Shown here piece by piece: positions 49,444 to 61,400 of a stretch of DNA of 64,000 nt (position 1 is the first letter of the stretch; each line of letters starts with the position of its first letter). Source of the stretch: Mugil cephalus (taxonomy: Eukaryota; Chordata; Actinopteri; Mugiliformes; Mugilidae); contig NC_061782.1 of NCBI RefSeq assembly GCF_022458985.1, positions 8,635,672 to 8,699,671 on the forward strand. The letters run 5' to 3'. A program made the position numbers and the translations under genes. The notes beneath the pieces are model-generated. The model was not told where the DNA came from. It searched no databases and saw only the letters and a program-made list of their open reading frames with translations.

Positions 49444-52400
49444 ATATAAATGTGTGTATGTGTATATATTTCATCCACAGATGCCTCATATCACAGATGA
49501 AAATGCTAAAATCAAAACACTGATTATGAATGGACCCTTGTGGATGTGTAGAAGTTCAGCTTCATATAAACTCATATTGCAGTAAAGTCACTAAATAAAA
49601 AAAATGTGTAAAATCACATTTAAACGATAAATATGTAATGTACAGTACAGAGTTACTTTTGTAAACTCACGATTCAGTCTGTTACTTGTAAGTAACCGAT
49701 TTCTTTTGTTTGTTCGTCCTCCGCAAGAACGCTCGACAGACTCCCTCCACCAACACCAACCCCGAGCACTTCGGCACACCTGTCATCGGCAAAAAGGGCA
49801 ACCGCGGCCGACGATCGAACCCCATGTGAGTGGCACGTTCCGTCTCCGCGCATACGCCGCCGGGCTCATATCAAACCTAATATATATCAGAAGGCCGCGG
49901 TGCCGGTGGGGAGGGATTTTCCGCGGCGGTCTACGGTCGTCAGTAACGGCCTCCCCTGTTCTAAGTGTGCTGACAGCAGTTGAAATGAAAGATTTACTCT
50001 CGTCTCCATCCCCTCATAAAGAGCCCCCGAGGCCTCGAAGGAGGAGAGCCTGCTAACCTCCTCCAGCTCCTTAATCACGCCGAGCTCCTGTGTGTGCATG
50101 CGTGGTTGAGAGACGGTGCGAGCGCGGCGCGGCGTGGCCCTGTTGAATGTTATCTCTTTGACTGAAATGTTCAAGTGGGTGTTTCATGCTCTGATGTGCC
50201 TGCTCCTAGGAGACGGCAGACGCTTACATCGGGGAATAGGATCTGCCTGTTGGTGCTGGATATAATTGTGGCTCCTCTCTCGTTATAAAGAGGGACACTT
50301 TGCTACGTAATCTTATTCTCTGACACCGCTTGCTAATGGCACACAAAGAAAAGTCAATATTACTCTGGACATTGATGTAATATTGACTTGGAGTGGTCCC
50401 AGCTGCACATTAGCACCTTGGACCAGTTGCCTCCTTACGCGCTAATATTAACCTTTGAATTACAAGGAACGGCGAGAGAGTTTTTATGGATTGAGATGAC
50501 TGGAAAAACAAAGCGTTGGCTGTTTGAAGGACGAGCTTTTCATTTTTTTTTTTTTTTTGGGTTAACATCTCAGTTGGCTTTATTGCTGAGAGAATAATGG
50601 ATAGTTCTCCCTCTTCTGTAGCTTAAATATGCAGCCTGTTAGCTTTGCATGAAGACATGAAACAGATTTGTTTGTTTATCTGTGAGTTTGCCAGTTGATC
50701 AGCGGAGACTGTAAAGCTCAGTTTATACTCCTGCAGCCGGTCCGCGTGGAGCCTACGCTGTAGGTGGCTGTGCATGCGAAAGCATTTATACCTGTGCGTC
50801 GGTGTGTTTGCATTATGTTTGTAACTATTCCACCAAACCACTAGTCAACAGTGTGTTTAAAAAAAAAACAAAAAAAAAAACACTACAACATGAAAACTGG
50901 AGAATACATCTGAGCAGATGGTTTGTCGGAGGCAGAACAAGAGAGAATTTTCTTGTCCGGCTGCTGAGAGACATGAATGAGGAAATGTGTTTTGGAAGGA
51001 GTAGTTGCCAAGAAGTGGTTCTGTTATAGCTCGATTTGTGCACGTATTTAAAAAAAAAAAAAAAAAAAAAAGTTATTCGTTGACGTTTTTACACATCACT
51101 GTAGGAAGATTTGGTGACCTTTCGCCTGTCTCCAGTCTTTACAGAAGGCTAGGCTAATACCGCTGCTGATGGAAAGCGAAAGTAATAATAGCTGTCAGGA
51201 CATTTCTTGCAACCACCATCAACGTGGGTGGAAAAAACTAAACCTAAATCAATGGCGGTCTCTCCTCCATTGAGTAGTTAGAGTGCTTTGTTTATGACTT
51301 TGATGTTTGATGTTGATGTTGTTGTAGTAATAGTAGTAGTAGTAGTAGCAGCCTGGCTGATTTACTGCTCTCGAGTTTGTGCCAGACACTGTGTGTGTAC
51401 ATGGACATAGAGTTGTGCTCAGAGCTGAACCCCAGAAGAGGACGGAAGATCGGTTTGCCCGCCGGTGCCGCTCGCATGATCGCTCGGAGACATGGCTGTC
51501 AGTCTGCAGCGAGCCTGCTCCTTAATGCACTGATCCTAATGAGTAAGCTCATCAGTAGCACAAGCCTCATGTTTCATTACGCTGCATAATAAGCGCAGAA
51601 CGTGCGTGGAGGGTTTGTTGCGCCGTAGCAGCTTCTAGCAGGAGAAATCTTCCGCCTGTCTTTATGAAGACGGACCCACACACACACACACACGCAAAGC
51701 ATTTTATTTTTCTTCATCTAGAGCACGGATTCATTACGACATGCCGCTCACTTTGTGGTTCTGTGCGCTCTTTTTATACAGCGGCGTTACTCTTGTGTGA
51801 ATAAAAGCAGATAAGTTGACTGTTCATCAATCAAATGTCAGCCCTCGCAGAAATAAATCAGATTATCCTCTGGAACGGCAACAAGTTTATTTCCAGCAAA
51901 GAATTTTAGTCAACCGCTCAGCCATTTTCTTTCTTTTTTAAGATTTATTTTTGGCCCTTTTGTGCTTTTATTTGAGACAGTGGCGTGACAGGGAATGTGG
52001 AAAAGAGAGCAGGGGAATGACATGAAGCATAAACACTGAGGGCTCACTGCTGATCTGTTGACCAGTTCTGATTATCGGACGTCTTTTAGCTCAACCTGTC
52101 TACACCTTTAACGTGGTAGTAGGTTTAGTTGATGTGCTGATTGATAAATAAATTATTTACAAGTGTCTTCATGCTCACCATAGCTTTCCAAAGTGCGGTC
52201 CATTGAGCAAACTGTCCTTTTCCTCCCGCAGTCAAGAGGAGGAGTTGTCTTCATCCTCCAGCGAAGAGGAGGAGAGCGATCAGCGGCAGAATGAAGATCT
52301 GTTTGGCAAAGTGGTCTGCGTGGAGGGGGTCGCCACCGGGGACAAGAAGAAGACTACGTGGTACCCTGCTCTGGTGAGCTCTTAAGCCGTCTTTTGCTGC

Positions 52401-55400
52401 ATCACTGTGAAGAAACGGTCACACGCATTGTCGCCCCTTCATCAAAACGCCTGCTTACGTAACCTCAGCACTCAGCAGGATTATGGTATTGGATTAGACA
52501 TCACCTAAAACAAAATGAAATAAAAAAAAGAGGACAAACTTTCCGCAGTAGCACATCTATCTGTGCATGTTATCAATGTTTTCCCATCCGCTTGTGTCCA
52601 CCCTGCCTGCTCTGTCACCGTTGGCACATTATGAAATGGTTTCTTGTGTGTCATGTTAAAAGTAGACCTGGGAGAAAAGGGCCCGGGTGAGGGAAAGCTG
52701 TCCCTTTAACTCTGTAGTCACCGAGGCTCCTCCTCCAGGATTTGTTGTTCTTGGCTGTTTGTTGACCGAACTCCACGCTGCCTCCTTGTGACAGTCCAGA
52801 GGAGTACATTACACAGTCGCCTGTCACTGTTTACACTGCTATCGTATGGCAGAGGGGTGGAGTAGTGCACTAGTAGATGCCTCGCGCAACAGATGATGCA
52901 TAGCTGTGGCAAACTGTGTCCTTTGCAATGACCTAGTTAAATAGAAACCGGGAGAAACACCTCTGAATGTGTGAGCTGTGCGATTACGTTCGCAGCGCAG
53001 CCTATGTGACGGAGGACGAAGCGGGATCACAGAGCGAGTGTGACTCATAGTGATCAAGTAGAAGCATCCACCCTTCAAGCCTCTGTGCGCTTTATACACA
53101 GAGCAGACCGAGCTCTGGTGGAAATCAGATCTCCGTAATGGCAGCGCTGCTTCCTCTGGGTTAAACCCTGGCGGCTCGCGCTGTTGTGCCTCTGAAATCC
53201 AGTAAACAGCAACAGCACATGCTGTTAGAAGGGTACACACCCCTTGCGCATCGTTCTTCATCCCCGTTGCGCGTTTGTTTTTGTTTCACAAACAGCATCT
53301 TTTGCAATAAATCACCGTGGCCTTTTGCTGAAACTATTAGGCCTCGTATTCTGACACTTCTCTCCTCTTCGTCTTGGTACTTGTCACACACACACTCGCG
53401 GTGCCACCTCATTCTGACTGTCTCTCGTTTTTTTTTTTTTTTTCCCCGCAACAAGGTCATCTCCCCGGACTGCCACGAAGACATGACTGTGAAGAGGGAC
53501 AACATCTTCGTCCGCTCTTTCAAGGATGGAAAATTGTGAGTCATCATTAATGAGCTGAAAGCCCAGTTTACACCATGTTGCATCAAGTGGGGTCACGCCA
53601 GTGACTGTCATTATATCATCCGTCATAGATCATTGATGCACGTTTCCGCTACTATAAAGTAAAAGAGAAGTTAGGCCATGTGATTTGACTTCAACTAAAG
53701 AATATCATTTAAATCTGTGCCAGGAAAAGTGATTAGCATTTGTATGCGATAAATGAAGTTGTCATTCATTTTCTGTACGTCAGGTTGCAGAAAGAATGAC
53801 ACTAGATGGCTGTAGAAGTATAATATTTGCAAATGTTACAGATTTTTTATTAATTATTTATTATTTATGTAGGAAATCTCAGACAAGGCAAAATTCATTA
53901 GTATAGATTGCTTAATTGTGTATGTTTTGAAGATGACTGTGATTTATGGATCAGAGCAGTGGTCCTCAAACGTTTTCTATCACATCCCACTTGAGAAGCC
54001 AAAAAAGTTCACTCCCCACTGCCAATTGTCTCTTGAAGCATCTATTTTAATTTCCTACAACTTGGTTTGTCTCCGACTTTCTGCCCCTGGTCACCCATGA
54101 CACCCTGTTTAAGAACCAACAGATTAGAAGATTAGAAGCTGATTTGTTGAGATCTCCCAACCAGATACCATGTGCTTTCTCTGGCAGCGCTGGGCAGCCT
54201 CACTGTGTTTGTCCCGAGGCTGTGAGTTACTGGTAAGGGAAGGTAGTGCAGCTTCCCTGCGGCCTGCCTTCAGCGTGGGACCACACAGCCACCAGATTGT
54301 TTCGTCTGTGGTGAAGACAGAAATAAATAAATAGAAATAAGTCCTGTCAAGAGTCTGCACTCAGCTGGCAGTTTGTTACTGCAGTCTGTCTGTACGTGGG
54401 AAGAAGCGTAGCCCACGCTCAACATAAATTAATGTGATGTTTGTTTGCTGTTCCAAAAACAACTCTTCTGTCTGTTTGAATTCCACAAGTGACAAAACAG
54501 CCTTGATGTATTCTTTAATCTGCGTTATCCTCCGCAAGTCACCGCCGTGGCTCTTAATCTGCAGCCGAGGACATATTTGCTGCGCAGGAAGTCTTATCAC
54601 TTGTAGTCTGGCTAATAGTCAGGTGAAGGGTCAAGCTGATGAGAGGGATAAGATAAATCAGAGAAGAGCTGGAAGTCATAAACTTGCGGAGTATTTCCTC
54701 TCTGACCCCTTCGACTTCCTATGATACTTTTCTTGCAAATTAAGTGGCACCGGGGGAGTTTTCCCCTCCGTTCTGCTTGAGTTTGATTACACTCATTGAA
54801 ATCAGAATGGTGCTCCCAGGACTGAGTGCAAGAAATAACAATGTAAGAAGTAAGAAAATCTATACGTCGTTAATGAGATTTTCAGGTTTGTTTCCCTCCA
54901 ATCGTGTTGCTTTTACGTGGATGGAATAACAAATAATAGACGGTATATATAGGCATGTCTCTTTATGTTAAGTTTGCTCTATCAAAGGCTGTAGAGGAAA
55001 GTTTATTTATATGTATATACAGGATATGAGTATTTCTGAGACGCAGCAAAAAATTCAGCATCTTCTCCATGTAATTATTGCTGAGAATACATCCTCTTTT
55101 TGTTAATGCTGCATCATTTCCTTTAGCCCTGTGTGTGCTTACACTACTTTCAAGTGTGTTTCCATTCTTTCATAACACAGACACACTGTTTGTTTTACCA
55201 ATTTTTATTTATTTTTTTTATCATTTACCTCGGGCCTCTCGTTGCCTATTACCATCGAGTTATTCTAACTCGTTGCATCCATAAGCCGCGTGACCTCCGC
55301 AGCGCTGCGTCGGGGGTCAGCGCGCTCGGTTTCCTCTGGAGGGTCTGGTATCGTTAGCGATAACCGCTCAGCGCGCCTTTCGACAACAATGGCTCGGGAA

Positions 55401-58400
55401 AACATTTTTAGGGAAAACCAAGGGCACATCCAGAGCGAGGGCGTGAGCTTTAGGGAAGTGGCTATTCTTACTCGGTCAGATCTGGTTGCCGTAGTAACCA
55501 TTGAAACAGACGCCGTGTCGGTATTTTGTTGCTGCAAACCCGTCTCTGCTGTTGACGTATACAGAAAAAGTGGGCTGCAGAGTTGAATCATACACTGGAT
55601 GTGCTTGTTGTGCTTACGCTTATGTTACTGTTTCATCATGCACCCTGTAATATTTATGCTCAGATTTAAACTGATCTAAACGAAAAGGCCGTTTAGTTGA
55701 GACACTTGATGAGATAAGTGAGCTAGATGCCTTGTCAGATGGAATCCTGAGAGATTAGATCATAGTTGACCTGTTTTAGGTATTTATGTGAACACACTAA
55801 GGATGCATCACAATATGATATATCATTCATTCAAAAAAAAACACACACACACAATGACTTTTAAAAGAGAAAATCACAGTAAAGTGCAGCTTTTAAAAAT
55901 ATTTTTCACTATATTATCAACCTTAGTAGCCCATGTGTTACGCTGTCATCAGAAATGTGTTGACGGTTGGTTAGTTCATGTTCATGTAGTGTATAACAAA
56001 CTAAGTTTCTATATTTCCTCAGCAATGATCAGGGACGTTATTCACCTTCATTACTGGTGATTTGTCCTTCGCAAAGCTCAGCGGTGACATTGCAGTGCAC
56101 GCGGAAGCTTCCAGGATTCGTATTACAATATGAGCTTTGTCCAAGTCTCTCAAAAAAAAAAAAAAAAATACATCAGGGTGGAGATAAATAAACAGTAAGT
56201 TAAGATGTGTGCTTTCGGTGAGTGCGGGACACTTCACAGCTCATTACATTACACACCCGCTATCACATTTCCATGCGCGCTGTCATTGTCCTGAGACGGC
56301 GGTGGCATCGCTTTGAGTCTGTATGTATTTGCATGTTGAACTCGAGACTGAGATCTGATCGCGAGTGGCTACTCGAGACGAATTTTAATGCTGTGTGTGT
56401 ACACAAGAGCCACTCACTTATGATCAGATAACCCAAGACCAGGTCTGAACAGGGCCAGTACGCAGTGATGTCAAATAATTCCAGCTTTAGAATAAATTAG
56501 AAGCTAAATAGTTACATTTATTCATGGTGTCTGTCTGACCGCTGCGCTTCTCTACACCTTATTTCTTTACTTATTTAGTCGGACTAATAGCATGTAGCTG
56601 CGGTGCATCTGGGTGCTTCCCCCTAAAGTCCAAAACCATGCATGTTAGGCCTCTTAATTGGCCGTAAGTGTGAATGTGAATATTAATGGTTGTCTGTCTC
56701 TTCGCGTTAGCCCTTGACGTGCGGTCTGTCCGCGGCGCACCCCGCCCCGTTGCCCATCATGTCACGGGGGACATTAACGTTGCCCAGAGGATGTATCGTA
56801 CTGACTTTGATGATCCATTGATTTTTTTTCCCTCTAGCTGCACGACGAGACTGACACTCGTGGTCCGGGGTGAAATGTCTCGACGGCTACTGGATGATTT
56901 GTCACAAAATGTGTTATATGTATAGAGGATAAACTCTACTCCCTTGACTTTTACATCTAGCGCCATCGTCAGGTCAAATATGTAGTTTGTCATAATATAC
57001 AGTACCTGCAAAACTAATAGCATTCCTGTACGCCTCAGCTACCTACTGCTTAGATTTAATTAACTTGAGGACATTAGCATTTAAATCACTGCTCTTTGTA
57101 CCTACGGCTTCACAGAGCGTTTAGCGTGAATGCTGTTTAGCCGCGTTTAACTTTAAGCCGGACACATTGACAAATAACCATGTTTCGCATTTGAACGCAA
57201 ACAGGTGTCTCCCCACTATACTCGGCTCAAATTTGCGAGTGATTATCTACGGGAAGCGAACCAGGCTCTTTGTCTCCGGCGGCACGAGCGCTTTTAGCTC
57301 CTTTTAAAAAAATTTCCCTCCATGACAAATCTAGTCATTGGATCGGCTCAGCTACCCACGGACACCACGGCAAATCGTCTCTCTTGCACGCCAGCCAAGC
57401 CTCCCTGACTGCCTTCAGCTTACAAGCTCCGCTGATCCATCTATCTGCCAAATCGCCAACACTTTGCCCAGCTGCTGCTGAGATGTTATTAAGAGCGAAG
57501 GCGGCGATTGCAGCCATGACCGTGCGTGTCTGCCCGGGATTTGCGGTCGTTGCCGGTGCTCGGCTGAAATACTAGAAACTCGAAAAAAGCGCGGGCGGGG
57601 GGGCTCGTTGCCGCTCCTCGTCATAGTCATGACCGCGTTTCAAGAAAACAAAAATTCGCCAGAGCTGAAGCGACGCTCGGTCCACATCATGTCTTTTCCG
57701 TGCACATTTTCATCAGGAGTCTCTGTGTTTTGCAGTTACATGGTGCTGCGGAAGGACGTCCGCGAGATGAACAGCGATTGTCCTCCGAAAGCCGACGCGG
57801 GGCTCAAACCCGGTGAGTTTAAAAGTGAAGCTCTGGGATTCCTACAGATCTGGTGCAGACTGCATACCTACTCCCTGACATCTGTGGGCTGGCCTGCGTG
57901 TTGACACACTTGGCAGAACAGGCTCACAGAATGTGTTGCAGCGAGGCGGACTGCAGGAGGAGAAGTTTTGTTTTTGTTCTGGGGGAAGCAGCGGAGTGCT
58001 GCTGTCACTGCCGAGTCTATTTTTATTTGAAGTCTTCACCAGGCTTTTTATATGGTGCCGCTCTTTTTTTTTTTTTTTTTCCTCCTGCTGCAGAGCTCTT
58101 ACTCTCTCGTAATTATGGCGAGGAAACAGCTTTGCATTATCTCAGTCTTGGTATTCACAGGTGGTTGACTCACAACTGTGATATTTTCCGCATCCTAAAA
58201 GCGTAAAACAAGCATCTGCCAAGGTTGTTAGCTGCTACTTAAACCCACCTGTGACATTGTGGCTGAATGCTTCTGCTGCTCTGCGTCACTGCAAATACGG
58301 ACAGATTTTCATGCCGCTCGTCTTTTGATTCTTTTCGTAGCGCCTTCCCTTTGTGTGGATGTATTATTATATTACAAGAGACATTACTTACAACATGTAA

Positions 58401-61400
58401 TCAGCAGAGCTTGCTGTATAAACTCGTTCTAATTCAAAGTGTTTGAACTGCTCTACTTTTATCCTGAGGCTTCTGTGCTTGTTCCAGTTTGGTTAATAAT
58501 GTCTGCATGTGACAGCTCTGGACGCGGCCTTGGAGTTCCAGCAGCAGTTGGTCGTGCCGGGCGCCTGGAAGACGGAAGTGAAGGAGGAAAGCTCCAGCAG
58601 CGAGGAGGACGACGACGACGAAGAGGAGGACCAGGAAGAGGATGCCAGCGGTGAAGAGGAGGAGGTACGTGCTCCGCGGACGCTCTCTCGTCCCTGCGGA
58701 CGGTGAGCGGGAGCGATCCTCGACAAACTTGTTTTCTGTCTGCAGGAGGAGGTGGAGCCGTTCCCGGAGGAGCGGGAGAACTTTCTGCAGCAGCTGTACA
58801 AGTTCATGGAAGACAGAGGTGAGCGTGCAGATAGAATCCGTGTGTACATGTTTCTTCAAAAAACCCTGCAGGCATTTACAGCTTACATTCTTTTTTTTTT
58901 TTTTAATTGTATTATTTACACTTTTACAATACTGGCTGTAGCTTTTTGCCACCCATACTCCTGCTTTTTCACTTCCTCCTTCTGGTCATTAAAATGTTCT
59001 GAATACCAGTGATGACATATCATTTAAATACAAACCACATTTGAGGTTTATGTCGTCCATTTGGTGCTGCACCATCTGTCTCCTCACCTTCTGGACGGCA
59101 TCAAATCCAAATATTTTACTCCATTATATTTATTTTCCGATTTAAATTGTGAAACATGCCTGTTATTGATGCCTGTTATTATTTTTGTACCAAAAAAACT
59201 GACATAACAAATATTTTTAACAGTGGATAATTAATTAAATGCCGTGTTTATTCTCTTCAGGAACTCCCATCAACAAGCGGCCTGTTCTGGGCTACAGGAA
59301 CCTGAACCTGTTCAAGCTCTACAGGCTGGTGCATAAACTGGGAGGCTTTGACAGTGTGAGTGTCACTTTGATGACCGTTCTGCTGTGGTGGCGCTTTTTT
59401 ATAATTTTTTTTGTTTGTTTGATGTTGACCATCTCTGAACATCTGTCTCCATTTTCTGACAGATTGAAAGCGGCTCTGTTTGGAAGCAGGTTTATCAAGA
59501 TCTGGGAATCCCTGTGCTCAACTCAGCCGCTGGCTACAACGTCAAATGTGCTTACCGCAAGTAAGCAGCTCCACGGCCATGATGTTTTAAAATGCAGCCT
59601 TTGATCTGTGGTTTCCATGTGCTGTAGTCTTTCTGACTTTTTTTTATTTTTATGGAAACCCGTCAACAGCAAATTCAGTTATCAGCTTTTAACGGTGCAT
59701 GTGTAAGACGTCGAATTGAACACGGGGAACGATGTTGTATGCGTTAATGAGGCGTGTCTTATTATGCAGGTACTTGTACGGGTTCGAGGAATACTGCACC
59801 TCCACTGCCATCACGTTCAGGATGGACCTCCCTTTGAAGCAGGCTCCTAAGGCGGAGGTGAAGTCTGAGGAGGAGGCAGGAGGAACAGCTCCCGCGTCGT
59901 CCGTCTCAGAAGAGCAGAAAGCCAAAACGGACGCGGAGCCTTGCAGCGCACAGCCCACAATCTGCAAGGTGCATTCTCCTAAATATCGCGCGATTAAAGT
60001 CACTTTCCAGACCATGCGTCCTGTAATAAAAGCCTCGATGTCCCACAGGATGAGAAACCCGATTTGACCCGAAGCAAAATGGAGTCGGAAACGTCGAAAA
60101 CCGACCGAGAGGAAAGCGGAAACGAGGAAGACGACGACGACGACGACGATGACGACGAAGAAGAAGAAGAAGAAGAAGAAGAAGATGGACCCCACAAGGG
60201 AGACGCAGACGAGGGCTCGTCGACGGCTCGCCTCGGAGCCGACAGCGTGAAGCAGGAGGGAGACGAGGAGCAGGAGAGCCAGGACAACTCTGGGTAGGTG
60301 ATCTGGTGGGATGGTCCCTCCAGTAAGAAAATATATATATATATATATATAGATATATATCTTCATGGCACAAACACAATTCCCATGAAGGGCTCCTGCA
60401 TCAGTATTCGTACAATTAAAAAGGACCTGAGAAATTCCTTGGTCATAATAAAAAAAAAAAAAAAAAAAAAAAAAATGAACAGATGAGGAGCAGTGATCCT
60501 TCTGACGTTAATAACACTAATACCCAGTTACCCACAATCCACCTCTACCTGCTCCTCTAACTAAGCTCTTACCCACTGCCCTCTGTGCTATTATTATTTC
60601 TCGTGGCTTAGTCGGCATCAGCTGGCAGAGACATGTTAGAGCACCAAAGCCTGACTGCTACCTTTCACCCGGCATGTCATGCTGTGCTCTCTCTGTCCCT
60701 CCGTCTCATTACCCCTCTCTTTCCTCCTCCTCTCTCTTGCTGGGATTGTTTGGCCCCGGCGAGCCTGACCCACTCAACGCACACGACATGGCTGTGCTCT
60801 TCTTGATTCTGTCCTTTCCTGATCTGTCCGTCTCTGTCTCCCTTCCCTCCCTTCCTCCTCCTCCCTCCTCCTCCCCACACACACACACTTCCTGTCTCTT
60901 CCCTCACTTTTTGGCTTTTGATGTTTCGGCTTTATTAAATGTTCCATGTGTGTGAGTGTTGTCACCGATGCATTAACCCTCCAGTTGTAAAAGGTAGCAC
61001 TTCAGGTGCAGTAACCTTGTAGAGGAACGGGGAGTTTTTTTGAGTTGGTGTTTTGTTCTGGGTAGTTTGGTGCGGTTTTGGTCTCGGTGGTTATTGTCGT
61101 TTCCTGTCCAGTTTAGACATGTTTGTTCACCCTCTGGAGGGACAGTTGTGTTATGTCTGTTTGGGCTGCTGAGGACGCTGCAGTAGGAAACATTTAACAG
61201 TCACCGTAGGCGAATGTTTCTGACTGATCGGGGCAGTAAGAAACCTCCCTATCTGTAGTTTATATCGGCCGCGGTCGCACTACGCCGTAATATGCTGATT
61301 ACCGTCATATCCTAACTCCCTGATCTGCGGCTTTGTCGAGATCAGCCGTCGCCGCAGATCACGCTGCGTTGTGAGGGTTTACAGAGTCACGCAGTGGACG

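Larger units (their letters stand above)
49826..52231 (+). other. ARID4B intron 7
   Basis: Donor AT|GTGAGT to acceptor CCGCAG. It holds A runs near 50850-50880, a 22-A run at 51050, a (GTA)n tract and a dispersed repeat. No exon is recognised. Confidence 0.7.
53536..57735 (+). other. ARID4B intron 9
   Basis: A 4.2 kb intron from donor TT|GTGAGT to acceptor TTGCAG. It contains a hAT-like small element, an A run at 56152-56167 and a dispersed repeat fragment. The GC-richer, CpG-containing patch at 55285-55560 has no recognised exon. Confidence 0.7.

Noticed and set aside
59689..60379. Serine- and leucine-rich minus-strand ORFs of 95 to 225 codons
   Set aside because: They are shadows of the GAC/GAA acidic repeat of ARID4B read on the other strand.
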